This document shows, piece after piece, positions 1 to 10,239 of a stretch of DNA of 64,000 nucleotides. The notes under the pieces were generated by a model. That model ran no database searches. It saw only the letters and a program-made list of their open reading frames with translations, and was not told where the DNA came from. Source of the stretch: Linanthus parryae (taxonomy: Eukaryota > Streptophyta > Magnoliopsida > Ericales > Polemoniaceae). The stretch spans positions 66,324,991 to 66,388,990 of the forward strand of contig JALGPY010000003.1 in the NCBI GenBank assembly GCA_023055425.1, given 5' to 3'. Made by a program: the position numbers and the translations under genes. Each line of letters starts with the position of its first letter. Position 1 is the first letter of the stretch.

Positions 1-34
1 GATCGCTGTCAGGATACGTGTTTTTCCAGGAACT

Positions 35-430
35 GTGAGCTGGAAGATTTCCAAGCAAGGGACAGTTGCTGATTCTCCAACTGAAGCTGAGTACATTGTT
101 GCTGCAGAATCAGCGAAAGAGGCAGTTTGGATAAATAATTTTATCACTAAGCTCGGTGTGGTCCCTAGCATCGTGGATCCCATAGAGTTGTACTATGACA
201 ACTCCAGGGCGATCGCACAAGTCAAGGAACCACGATCACAGCAGAAATCGAAGCATGTACTTAGGAGATTCCGTCTTATTCGTGATATGATCGATCGAGG
301 AGATGTGAAGATGTGCAAGATTACAACGGATGATAATCTTTCATATCCACTCACAAAGCCACTTGCACAGCGAAAGCATGAAGGGTATGCCAGATCTATA
401 GGCATACGAGATGCACCAGATTGGCTCTAG
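35..430 (+). pseudogene. Copia pol C-terminus (RNase H end), fragment
   Basis: The open frame of about 131 codons encodes the end of a Copia polyprotein: the RNase H domain that degrades the RNA strand of the RNA/DNA hybrid during reverse transcription. Visible are the TEAEY motif, the YYDNSRAIAQ segment, KHVLRRFRLIRD and DNLSYPLTKPL, in the order of the intact copy A2, and it ends with the same IRDAPDWL. Bases 1-34 look homologous (SGYVF) but lie in another frame, so a frameshift separates the fragment from the rest of pol. There is no true start codon: position 35 is GTG inside the domain. The stop is followed 14 bp later by the LTR. Confidence 0.85.
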
Positions 431-434
431 TTCA

Positions 435-443
435 AGTGGGAGA
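435..443 (+). other. Polypurine tract of A0
   Basis: AGTGGGAGA lies directly before the LTR start at 445, where plus-strand DNA synthesis is primed. A2 has the same tract on the minus strand at 56984-56992. Confidence 0.8.
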
Positions 444-444
444 C

Positions 445-1862
445 TGTTGGAATAGGTGCCCTATAGGCAATCTATATTTAGTATGAATAATGTTTTGGCT
501 AGAATATTCATTTATTAATTATTGTGATATTTCATAAAATGAAGTCCTTAGATACAATGTGTTGTTTATCTTAAATATCCCTAGTCCATTATATTGGTGA
601 ATAGGACAATCAAATATAGACTAGTATGTGTGTAGACTGATATGGAGATATCAAGTCTAACACATGGGTATGCATTAGGAGTAATCGTATACTGGATTGA
701 CCCACGACGAGAAGGATACACTAGATTATGTTAAAGTCACAATCGCTTCTTGTAGTGCCAATAATATTGTAATCCTTAGACTTGAAGTCACTAGATACTC
801 TAGTTGTGAAATATCATGCTATCATGTTATCCAACGTTGTGCCTTAACTGGGAAAATATAAAGATAGCTATCGGGCATGATAGGAAACAAACTTCGGGAT
901 CGTAGTGATGTAGAAATGATTTTCCATCCCACATAATGGGAGCATATGGCCACTCGAGGGATGGTGCTTATTGAATGTCTGGCCAGACTCGGATAAATCA
1001 ACATGGAGATATTGATGTTATCTGCTTGAATAAGCATATTCCCAAGATCGAGAAACTATGGATTGTATATACGAGTGTGACTATTTATGTCTCGTGTTCA
1101 ATCCGAATATGGAGACAAAGGGATAATGATATGTGATATTTGGCACAAGGTTTGTCGGGATCAAAGACTTATTTCTATTAGTTAGGTTGCGTGGATGTGT
1201 TCTAGACACCGCTCAATGTTAGTAATAAGTTACTACCAACTAAGTAGAACCTATGGGGTCACACGTCTAATAGAGGTGAACTAGAATTGGGAATTAATTA
1301 ATATGATAAATTTAATTAGAATGATCAATTTGCAACACCTTGCAAACTTAGTAGGACTAATATGCAAGGAAGGGGCTAATCCAAATTCATCTAGGACTAG
1401 GAAGGGCCTTTATGTAGTTAACAAGGAGTTGTTGGACTATATAAAGGATGCTCTAGCTTCCTTCCCACAACTAATTCTCATAACATGAGTGAGTGGGATA
1501 GAAAGCAAAGAGAGAGAGAGAGAGAAAGACCACAAGGAGGCCGAATCCCCCTGCGTCCGCCCCTACCCGTCGGCCACAAAGAGAGGGTCGATCCTCTATT
1601 TGTTCTTCGTTGTTTGATTCTTTCTTCCCTCTTCCTCCGATACAAGCTAGCACTAGGAGAAGGAAGATCTCGATCTCACCTCTATACGTGGATCAATCGT
1701 AGAGACGAGGACATTATTCTTCGTTTGATCTCCCAAACCAAAAGGTACACATCTTCTGTCCCTCATCATGTTATGAGTGTCTCTTCCTGTGATCCTTGGT
1801 GGGCTTTGAGTAGGAATTAATTTTTTTTTATTCCTCTGCGTTACCTACGTCAAAAAGCAACA
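445..1862 (+). repeat. 3' LTR of Copia A0
   Basis: The LTR of 1418 bp starts TGTTGG and ends AGCAACA. It is homologous over its length to the LTRs of A1 and, on the other strand, A2. A TATA box (TATATAAAG, 1438-1446) and a GA-repeat (about 1509-1526) lie in its 3' third. The 3' border is set by comparison with the LTR ends of A1 (CCCTACA), so it may be off by a few bases. Confidence 0.85.
1438..1446 (+). promoter_or_regulatory. TATA box of the Copia A LTR
   Basis: TATATAAAG sits at the same LTR position in A0, in the A1 3' LTR (about 36261-36269) and on the minus strand in the A2 5' LTR. It is the expected U3 core promoter. No transcription start can be read from sequence alone. Confidence 0.6.
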
Positions 1863-2098
1863 TCAGTGTGAACCTCAAGGGTGAATACTATGTTTCACAC
1901 CATGTTCTGCCTTTGGATGGATGTTGTGGAGAGAACTAGGGTTCCTGCGTATGTGTATTTTAGCATAAATTTGTCTTCTGATTGAGGTGAAGTTGTCTCT
2001 AATTATAGGGAAACTTATAGCTAATTGAAGTCAAATCCACGGAGTCTGAGTTAATTACAAAGTACCCCTCAAGGGAGCTATATGAAATTTTTCTAACA
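1863..2098 (-). repeat. Probable 5' part of an LTR from another element, minus strand
   Basis: On the minus strand an LTR-like start (TGTTAGAAAA) begins at 2098 and is preceded at 2099-2110 by a purine-rich TCGAGTGGGAGA, the usual PPT-LTR arrangement. The fragment stops at the A0 LTR, which may have inserted into it. No second copy is in the window, so the element is not identified. Confidence 0.35.
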
Positions 2099-2110
2099 TC
2101 TCCCACTCGA

Positions 2111-2619
2111 CATGTGGGGCTGCGCATAGCTCTACTAGTCTCCATCTCTCCGACCAAATCATCTTCAAAGTATTGTGTGGCTGTGCTGTGTGGCTACTGA
2201 GAGTACCTCCATTTTGGGAGATCCTTACACCAAACTCATTTTGAGCCAGTACAGGAAGGCTCAACATCAAAAAATAATATTCAGTCTTGCTCATGTAGGC
2301 CCCAGATCCGCTGTCGTGTAATCTAATAGACCACGAGCATGTCTAGTTGCCATAGACAAAGCTCAAATGCGCCTATCATACTACTGTTGTAGACCCTGTA
2401 TGGGTCTCACATGTGGCGCCAATGAATAAAACATAGTGTGATGTACTAGCGATCTTCCCTTCATCAATGTGCCACTCATATTCGGATTGAATGCTTTACT
2501 AGCAATGTTCGGAAGGCCCAATCATCCATTACAGTAAGGTAGCACGCCAGAGTAGCACCACTAATCTGCAACTTTACGACACATAGAAGTGTAGTAAGGG
2601 TATACAGTGTCAATCCTAC
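2111..2619. other. Unassigned stretch
   Basis: The minus-strand open frame here (2055-2294) shows no motif I recognise. If 1863-2110 is an LTR plus PPT on the minus strand, this would be the decayed 3' end of that element's internal region. I see nothing else. Confidence 0.3.
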
Positions 2620-2826
2620 TCGGATGAACGACAAGGATTGTTACGGAAAGCATGCTTGTCGTTAAATCCAAAAAATTCGTCATTAGGATGAAACGGCGAA
2701 GAACAATGCTCGTCGACATGCGGTCAGAATAGCTTTGTAGGTAGTTCGACCAGTCGATGAAAACAACCTTTGGTCGTTAGAATATTATGGCCGATGACTT
2801 TGCCGACTACTTTTGCTCATCGTTAT
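2620..2826. mobile_element. CACTA-like subterminal region, left part
   Basis: This stretch is crowded with short GTCG/CGAC words (GTCGTTAAA, CTCGTCGAC, CCAGTCGATG, GGTCGTTAG, GCCGATGAC, GCCGACTAC). Removing the Copia A1 insertion joins it to 36670-36832, which carries the same word type and ends in a possible CACTA terminus. Dense subterminal repeats are typical of CACTA (En/Spm) transposons. No transposase is seen and the other terminus is not found. Confidence 0.3.
2822..2826. repeat. Target site duplication GTTAT, left (Copia A1)
   Basis: GTTAT directly precedes the 5' LTR at 2827 and is repeated at 36665-36669 directly after the 3' LTR. This shows that the two LTRs, 34 kb apart, bound one insertion. 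Confidence 0.9.
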
Positions 2827-4371
2827 TGTTGGAGTAGGTGCCCTAGAGACAATCTACATTTAGTATGAACATTGTTTGGCTAGAATAATCATTTGTTATT
2901 TATGGAGATATTTAATATAATGAAGTCCTTAGATGACAATGTGTTGTTTATCTTAAATATCCCGAGTCCATTATATTGATTAACGGAACAATCACTTAGA
3001 ATTATATGGGGATATCAAGTCTAACACATGGGTATGCATTAGGGGTAATGGCAGGGGCGGAGGCAGTACATGGCCGCATAAGGCACGTGCCCCACCCCGA
3101 TTTTAGAAAACTACACTTATATACCCCTGTTTTAGGAAATTAAACAACTTTGCCCCAGGTAAAAATACAAAATGGCCTTACCCTATTTGAAATCCTCCCT
3201 CCGCCCCTCGGTAAAGGCATACTGGATTGATCCACAACGGGATGACTACAATAGATTACGTCAAAGTCACAAGTGCTTCTCATAGTGCTAATGGTATTGT
3301 AATCCTTAGACTTGAAGTCACTAGATACTCGAGTTGTGAAATATCATGCTTTGAGGTTATTAAATGTTGCACCTTCACCGGGTAACTATAAATATAGTTA
3401 TCGGGCATGATGGGAAGGAAGCTGAGAGATGGTAGTGATTTAGAGAGTATTTGTCCCTCCCACATAATGGGATCAAATATCCACGGGCCACTCGATGGAT
3501 GGTGCTTATAGAATGTCTGGCTAGACTCAGATAAATCAATATGGGATATTGATGTTATCTGCATGGATAAGCATATTTCCCGGATCGTCAAACTATGGAT
3601 CAGATATACGAGTGTGACAATTATGTCTCATTTCCAATCCGGATATGAAGACAAAGGGATAATACAATACGGTAACATTGGGCACAAGGTTTGTCGGATC
3701 ATTGAGTATTTCTATTAGTTGTATGACATAGATGTGTTGCTAGACACCGCTCTATGTTAGTAATAATTACTAACTAAGTTAAAACATGTAGGGCCACACA
3801 CCATATGGATTAAACCAGATATGGGCATTAATTAGTAGAAGTAATTAATCAAGAGGATCTAAACGCAACCTCAAGAAAAGTTAGTAGCACTAATTTGCGA
3901 GGTGGACTAATCCGTGTATGGACAAGATTAGTATTGGGGCAATTATGTAGTTAATAAGGAGTTATTAACTATACAACGACATCCTAGCTTGTTATTTCTC
4001 ATAAGAGAGTCATTATTGATAGAACATAACAAAGCAAGGAGATAGACAAGGAAGGGTTCGACACCCTACCTGTCCGCCCCCTCCAAGCCCTCGGCCCCCT
4101 TTGTGATGCACGGCTCTTGGTGCTCTGTTTTGCGTGATCACTTGCCTCCTTCTTCCGTTGGCAGCACTACACGTGGGGAAGGATTCCAGCTGCGATCCAA
4201 AGGTGTGGATACTCGTAGACACGGAGACATTTTTCATAGTGATCACACAACTAAGGTGCACGGTTCTTCTACCTTTATCATGTTATGATTGCTTGCCTGT
4301 GATCCTTGGAGGGATTTGATCAGGGTAAAAGTTTTGTTATTCCGCTACGTAACCTGCATCAAAACCCTACA
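2827..4371 (+). repeat. 5' LTR of Copia A1
   Basis: It starts TGTTGGAGTAGG and ends CCCTACA. The 1545 bp include a MITE (3052-3209) and its 8-bp duplication; without them the length is 1379 bp, against 1385 bp for the 3' LTR. The TATA box has decayed here (CTATACAAC near 3969), whereas the 3' LTR keeps TATATAAAG. Confidence 0.92.
3052..3209. mobile_element. hAT-type MITE, 158 bp
   Basis: A 158-bp insertion is present in the A1 5' LTR and absent from its 3' LTR. Its ends are inverted repeats: CAGGGGCGGAGG on the left, and GAGGGGCGGAGG read inward from the right. Flanks are GGTAATGG (3044-3051) and GGTAAAGG (3210-3217), an 8-bp target duplication with one mismatch. An 8-bp duplication and a CA-start terminus fit the hAT superfamily. 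It is too short to encode anything and must have been moved by a transposase made elsewhere. Confidence 0.8.
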
Positions 4372-4372
4372 A

Positions 4373-4386
4373 GGGTATCAGATCCA
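4373..4386 (+). other. Primer binding site of Copia A1 (initiator Met tRNA)
   Basis: GGGTATCAGATCCA lies one base after the LTR and matches TGGTATCAGAGCCA, the complement of the plant initiator methionine tRNA 3' end, at 12 of 14 positions. It is where minus-strand DNA synthesis starts. Confidence 0.8.
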
Positions 4387-7305
4387 CAGGTCGTAGTGCA
4401 TAAGATGATCTTATGTGTTACAGTTTATCAGTTTTTCAATATTTCTACACTTTTTGACGAAAACTGAAGTTAAGCATATGATGCAAATTGAATATGATTC
4501 AAAAGGGAATGAGCCAGTTTTACATATCGTATTAAAATTGGTGAATTTTCTTCACATATGTTGTGATTTTTGGGTTTTGAAACCTAGGGTTTTGGCACAA
4601 TTGGGGAAAAAGGCATTTTTCTCATCAATTGGAAACAAGCACACGAGGAAGAAGGATGGTTTTGGAAACAAACCCCTAGGGTTTGGCCAAGGGGTTGGCC
4701 GACCCCTTCCTTACGCTCCAAGGCCAAGTCGTGGGCTCTAGGTGGCTCGGCAAGCCACCGGTTTGACCTGGCAGGCTCGGACCGACCGCCTAGGCTGCTT
4801 GGGCGGTCCTTAGGGGTTCGACCATCATGCATGGTGATCTCCTTGGACCGTTACAACCCTATAAAATCCAGAGTTCAACTAAAATTAACCAAGCGTGTTA
4901 AAATTAATTTTTAATTGTATTATGTGCTTTGTTACCTGGTGGATGGATATGGCCTAGGTTGTGGATTGAAAGGGAGAGTATGCAGATAGATATGCAGAAC
5001 AGATACTCTATAAGGGGGGGGGGGGGTTTGAATAGAGTATGCCAACTTTTTGCAAAACTTGTGGAGGATAAGAGTTTCTATGCAAAGCATTGAAGTTCAA
5101 GGCCTTGAAAACAGTTTCAAGCCTTTTGAAAATAAATACAGTTTGAAATAATACAGACAAGTCTTATTCAAGGCCTTGAAAAGAGTCTCAAACCCTTGAA
5201 AACAGACGAGTTTGAATGCTGCAAAAACTAAGTATGTAAATGAACTGTAAATGCAAGAGACAAGTGATTTATAGAACTCAGTCCACATGGACCTGCGTCT
5301 CTACCTCAGGGATCTTCTCCCTGCAGGATTTTCAACTCAATTCTTATTAATCAAAAGCTAAGCCCTAGATCTCAAGCACAGAGAAACGCCTTACTTTGTT
5401 ACAGCTTGTGGTTCTCTCTAACCTATATAGTACCTGCTCTAGCTAACTGATTAACTAAGAGTTCTCTATTGTTCACTTTGAACGATCCTTGAGAATGAGG
5501 GATATAATTAATACAGTAATGATCTACAAATAAAGCACAAGACAGGATAACATTAAAGTGTAGAACTGCAGTGAAGAATGCAGTGATCTTCTGTGAGTTG
5601 GATTGTGAGAGTGATGAACTTCTTTGATGCTTGTCAATCCAGAAATGAATCTCTCTTTTTTCGCATTGAGTGTTGTGTCTTGTTGATTCAAAATGAGCTC
5701 TATTTATACAGCTAGAGGCTCTGCAAATCTTCTCATATTTTCAGCAACAACTTCCTGTTTTGTAGGCAACAAAATTTGAATCTCTTAACAGCCTTCTCCA
5801 ACGGATAGTTGATCATGATCTTCAGAGATATTGTTTTGAACTTGTCTTTAAACAATTTGAGAAGCTATCATGAGTCTTTGATTGATCACATAATCATCTT
5901 TAGTTAATGTTTCCTTTCCTGCAAAAGCCATATTGGGAAACCAATCCTGCCAACTTAGGAAATAAAATTTCCCTGCAAAACTGAGTCAAGAAGATGGATT
6001 AAATGATGGTAGATATATCAAAACAGTTTGTCTTTCATCATCAAATAATAACACATCAAGCATAGGGGTGATAGAGATAGAATCAGATCAGAAGAGTTGA
6101 GAAAAACTCCCCCTTAGAACATGCATACAGGTCAGACAGTTTCAAGGCTTTGAATCCTGGTTCAAGGCCTTGAAGCTATTTCTAGACTGTGAAACCAGAT
6201 TCAAGGCTTTGAAAACTGGTTCAAGGCCTTGAAATAACTAAGTATTTCAAGTCCATGAAGCCTGTGACCTTACATGGATGTTTAATTTTGTGGTTTGGTT
6301 TGGTTTATTGTAATTAATGTAATTAATTAATTTTCGGTCTGCCAGTCGTCTTCTCCTCAACTTGTGAGGTTTCTATATTTAGTATAGTTGCTAGCTAGTA
6401 TTAGATAGTTAGATGATATCCAAGACATGGAAAAGAAGACCTAAGAATCAAAGAAACCACAAAGACAATGGTGGGCTCGCAAGCCTGGGACGCGCAACTA
6501 TGGTTGAGGCACATGGAGATGAGCTTGTCACTTTAGGGCTTTTAGATATTATCATCGGCTTGGTAATATCTTAGTATTAGGGGCCATATCCATGCCACGT
6601 TTTATTCTTTTTTTGGATGTTTATTATTTCATGTCTTGTTATGTATTTTTGGTGTATGGTTGATGCATGCAAAACATAACAAGATAATAATAAACAAGTG
6701 TGATCTTTTATGGTTGATTGCCCAATCCAAATAAGTAGATCATGTTGATGGGATCAACCAAACAATTAAGTAATGAAAATTAAATCCCTCAAATAATATA
6801 TTGCGTTTTTCCTTCTTTACTTAAACAGCCTTCAGGATCAAGGTCTATAAATCGGGCTTGCCAAAGCAAGGCGATTTTAATTCACCTTGGTGTGATGCGG
6901 CAACACAAGCAAGTAATGTGTGATTGTTGAAATAAGAGGTTGGACGCAACTAGGTGAATTCAATTGGATTGATAAACTTAGAGGCAAGGCAATTAGGTGT
7001 TATCTCTGGGATAGATAAAGAATAAGGGTTTATTCACCTAATTGGACCAAGAGTTGCATAGGATGCGATTGGAAGGTTTTCCTACCTAAATAACTAACTC
7101 TTGGGTGACTTGCCAAAGCAAGCTCAGGAAGAAGAGATATATGGATCCTGGACCCGCGAGAATATTTGATATTTTCCGCATTAACGGTGAGGGCCATTGA
7201 TCCCTGAAAAATAGTGGGATCTATATTTAATCATCTAGCCATTGTTGAATATAGTTAATTGTTCAAAATACCAAAAATCTCATATTTATCATTTGTAGAG
7301 TTCCA
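4387..7305 (+). other. Copia A1 leader, split by a solo LTR
   Basis: This is untranslated leader between PBS and gag, homologous to the A2 leader (60954-62559, minus strand). Shared blocks include GGATATGGCCT before the solo LTR, GTTTAATTTTGTGGTTTGG after it and CTTGCCAAAGCAAG further on. Without the solo LTR and its target copy it is about 1.6 kb, matching A2. No conserved open frame is seen. Confidence 0.75.
4967..6274 (-). repeat. Solo LTR of a Sirevirus-like Copia element
   Basis: This 1308-bp block is flanked by TGGAT on both sides (4962-4966 and 6275-6279), starts TG and ends CA, and is absent from the A2 leader at the same place. Read on the minus strand it ends with a C-run before AGAGTAT and with CTTTCA, like the Copia B LTRs. 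It therefore comes from a related but different family. It carries its own palindrome TTCAAGGCCTTGAA at 5096, 5167, 6161 and 6220, with near copies at 6141 and 6200. No internal region remains, which is the usual result of LTR-LTR recombination. Confidence 0.85.
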
Positions 7306-8145
7306 ATGCCAAACAATCGACAAGCATCGACTTCCTCCCTACGATCTGTCCTTGAGAAGAACAAGTTATCCGGAACAAATTTTCCAGACAGGTACAGAAA
7401 CTTGAGAATTGTTCTCCAGCAAGAAAAGAACATGTACGTCTTAGAAAATCCTATTCCAGCACCACCAGCCGATGACGTTGTTCTAGCTACCATGAGAGCG
7501 CATCAGAAACATGTAGATGATTCTAATGATGTGACTTGTCTCATTCTTTGCACCCTGACCTCTAAGCTTCAGAAGCAACATGAGAATATGGAGGCATACG
7601 ATATGATCGTACATTTGAGACAACTCTTCCAAGAGCAGGCAAGGCATGAGCGGTATGAGTGAACTATTCAAGTGCAGTATTGCAGAGGGGAACACATTCG
7701 GGCCTCATGTACTTCGCATGATCGGGTACATGGAGAATCTCGAGAGGTTGCGCTTCCCATTCGGCCAAGATATGGCCACAAATCTCATCCTGCAATCATT
7801 CCCGGATAGTTATAGCCAGTTCATAATAACATGAATGAGATCAACAAACTTGTGCCAGACCTGCTCAATATGTTGAGGACCGCTGAATAGAGCATTAACA
7901 AAGGCAAAGGCAAGTATACAATGATGGTCAATAAGAGGAAGGGCAAGGGAGTTGCCTCTACCTCCAAAGGAAAGAGCAAGAGAGTTGCAAAATCCAAGGA
8001 AGCCTTAAAGCCTATTGGAGGCGTGACTAAGTGTGAATGTTACTACTCTAGTCAGCCTGGCCACTGGAAGAGGAATCGCCCCAAGTGTCTGGAGGATAAA
8101 AGGCTTGGAACAGTGATTCCACCACCACCAGGTATTTTTTTATAG
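7306..8145 (+). pseudogene. Copia A1 gag (nucleocapsid), broken
   Basis: This is the structural Gag protein that packages element RNA. The ATG at 7306 opens a 118-codon frame with SLRSVLEKNKLSGTNF and RNLRIVLQQEK, aligned with the A2 Gag start. The homology then moves to another frame (VLRMIGYMENLERLRFP from about 7700) and to a third (7921-8145), so at least two frameshifts are present. The zinc knuckle reads CECYYSSQPGHWKRNRPKC; the intact form in A2 is CHYCSQPGHWRRNC, so two of its four metal ligands are lost here. It cannot make a working Gag. Confidence 0.85.
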
Positions 8146-8713
8146 ATTTCAATTTATCTTTTTATACGTATTGGGTATTGGATACTGGATGTGGATCTCA
8201 CATATGTCGAAATATGCACGATCTAAAGAGAATTAGAAGATTGGCTAAAGGGGAGATAGACTTGCGCATTTGGAATGGAGCAAGAGTTGATGCATTAGCC
8301 ATAGGCGTTTTTGAGCTATCTTTGCCTTTTGGACTTATTTTAGAGTTAGGAAATTGCTATTGTGTGCCTGCTATGAGCAGAAACATTATTTCTATTTTTG
8401 TTTGGACGAGAAATGTTTTACTATTTCAATAAAGGACAAATGTTGCTCCATTTATTTTGATAGTATGCACTATTGTAGTGCGCATTTGTCTAATGGATTA
8501 TATATCATTAATCTAAATAATTCCGTCTATAACATAAATACCAACAGGATTTAAACTAATGATTTAAATCCTACTTATCTATGGCACTGTCGTTTAGGCC
8601 ATAGAAAAATAAACGCATATCTAGACTCCATAAGGATGGACTCCTAGACTCATTTGATTATGAATCATATGAGACATGTAAATCTTGTTTATTAGGAAAA
8701 GTGACAAAGTCCC
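8146..8713 (+). pseudogene. Copia A1 protease and start of integrase, broken
   Basis: The protease that cleaves the polyprotein is seen as VLDTGCGSHICRNM (from about 8178), with the aspartyl active-site DTG intact, followed by GARVDALAIGVFELSLP and VPAMSRNIIS. After a frameshift the integrase zinc-binding segment starts (WHCRLGH-like near 8580, YETCKSCLLGK near 8665-8700). It is cut at 8713 by element B1 and resumes at 19136 (SPFN-like). Stops and frameshifts make it non-functional. Confidence 0.82.
8709..8713. repeat. Target site duplication of B1, left (GTCCC)
   Basis: GTCCC before the LTR at 8714 pairs with ATCCC at 19131-19135. Removing B1 restores the A1 integrase reading (KVTKSP followed by SPF), as in A2 (KMTKSPFNKKGER). 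Confidence 0.75.
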
Positions 8714-10234
8714 TGATATTTTGCTCTTGAGCATAAATGTGTTTACAAAATCGGGGGGAGTTTGATACTTGATGATGATAGTAAAAAGGATAAGAACTGT
8801 CAAAGTCTCAAAGTTTTCAAAGCTTTGAGATGTTGTTTGCTTGTTCTAACTGCCTATTATTCTTAACAGTTTCTGTGATTGCAGGCTTGGAGATTGGATT
8901 GAGTGGTGATTTAATCATTCACTATTGTATTTAACAAATATTATTGATCTTAAATTTTGATTGAATTAGTTTTGCGGATTGAAGGATTCAGTTTTAAAGT
9001 TCATTCATATGAACTTGCAATCAAAGCTCCAAAGCTTTGAGATTGTGTTATGCTTAGAACTGCCTAACTGAATTCTGTATGCAGTATGACTTTGATGGAT
9101 TCAAGATTGGATTAGAAGCTAATATAACTTATTATTATTTTATCTATCTTGTCTTACAGTTATATTCACATGTGGCTATTTATGTTGAATTATATCTAAG
9201 GCAAAATTAGTTAGGGTTTATGCAGGAACTGTCTGTCTAACAGATCAGATTGTCTGGCTAATTTTTCTAGATCTTGTTTGATCTTTGTGGCTAAGATTGT
9301 GCAGAATTTTTTGTCGTCCAAGCGTCCAGAAATAAATTCAAAAAGGTATTCAAACATAGATGTTGAAAGAAGCATCTCGGGGGAGAGGATTGATAGGAAT
9401 TCAGTTCCTAAAATATGTCAATCAGTTGCAGGTTGTTGATAAAAGCTGGAGTTTTAATTTCAAAAAAAAATACAGACGGAGAGAGAGAGGCTGATCAAAA
9501 GAGATATTGAAGAGGGTTTCATATGTGGGAGATCAATTTACAAAACCCTTCAAACAATCAAACCAGTCAACAACTGCAGGAATTGAAGATCATTTCATTG
9601 GAAGAACACTCCCAAGCTTCATCACCTTATCTTTTTCTGTGTTCTTCTACTTGCACTGAATTTGTACTATTCATTCTTACTTTCTCAACCTCACAAACTT
9701 AGAAGTTTAGTTGTTCAAGTGAACAACAAGAGGTTCTTATTGTTCCAACATGTTGTAGCTGGTATTAGTTAGGTTGGGAACCACAAGCTGTATAAGTGTA
9801 AGGTAGCTCATTTAGGCTTGAGATCTGGGGCTAAATTTGGGTGATTAATAAGAAGTGTGTTGAAATCCTAGAGGAATCAGATCGCTCAGGCAGAGACTAG
9901 GTCCAATTGTGACTGAACTCTGTAAAAAGTATTGTGTTCTTATGCTTTATCTTTTTGCGTTTCATTACTGTTAGTATTCTGTTCAAATCAATAAGCTCCA
10001 AAGCTTTGGAGAATTTCCAATCTCAAAGCTTGGAAGATTATATTACTTCAGTTGCATCTCTAGCTTCTCAAATATTTTTCAAAGCTTTGAGATTTCAACT
10101 GGACATTTGGTTAAAGTTTCAAAACGCTGGTTATTGCGAAAAAGTTTCCATACTCTATTCAACCCCCCCCCCCTTTTAGAGTATTAAATCCTGTTTATTT
10201 ACTTGAGCTTGGGTCACTTCTTAAAGACCTAACA
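8714..10234 (+). repeat. 5' LTR of B1
   Basis: It starts TGATATTTTGC; the end is taken as CCTAACA at 10234. It matches the 3' LTR over nearly its whole length, but the last about 30 bp differ (GGGTCACTTCTTAAAGACC here, CATTACAAGCTTTCA there). Palindromes of the TCAAAGCTTTGA type occur at 8817-8828, 9031-9040, 9996-10011 (16 bp, perfect) and 10079-10090. A C-run (about 10162-10174) precedes TTTTAGAGTATT. No initiator-Met primer site follows. Confidence 0.8.
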
Positions 10235-10239
10235 ATCTT

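Larger units (their letters stand above)
1..1862 (+). mobile_element. Copia family A, copy A0: 3' end (RNase H end, PPT, LTR)
   Basis: This is the 3' part of a Ty1/Copia LTR retrotransposon that enters the window from the left. It holds the C-terminal RNase H coding end, a polypurine tract and one LTR. The coding end and the LTR start (TGTTGGAATAGGTGCC) match two other copies in this window, A1 at 2827-36664 and A2 on the minus strand at 56357-64000. The 5' part lies outside, so its target duplication cannot be checked. Confidence 0.9.

Noticed and set aside
1485..1820. 111-codon frame in the A0 LTR
   Set aside because: LTR U5/R sequence with a GA-repeat; no similar open frame is kept in the A1 LTRs.
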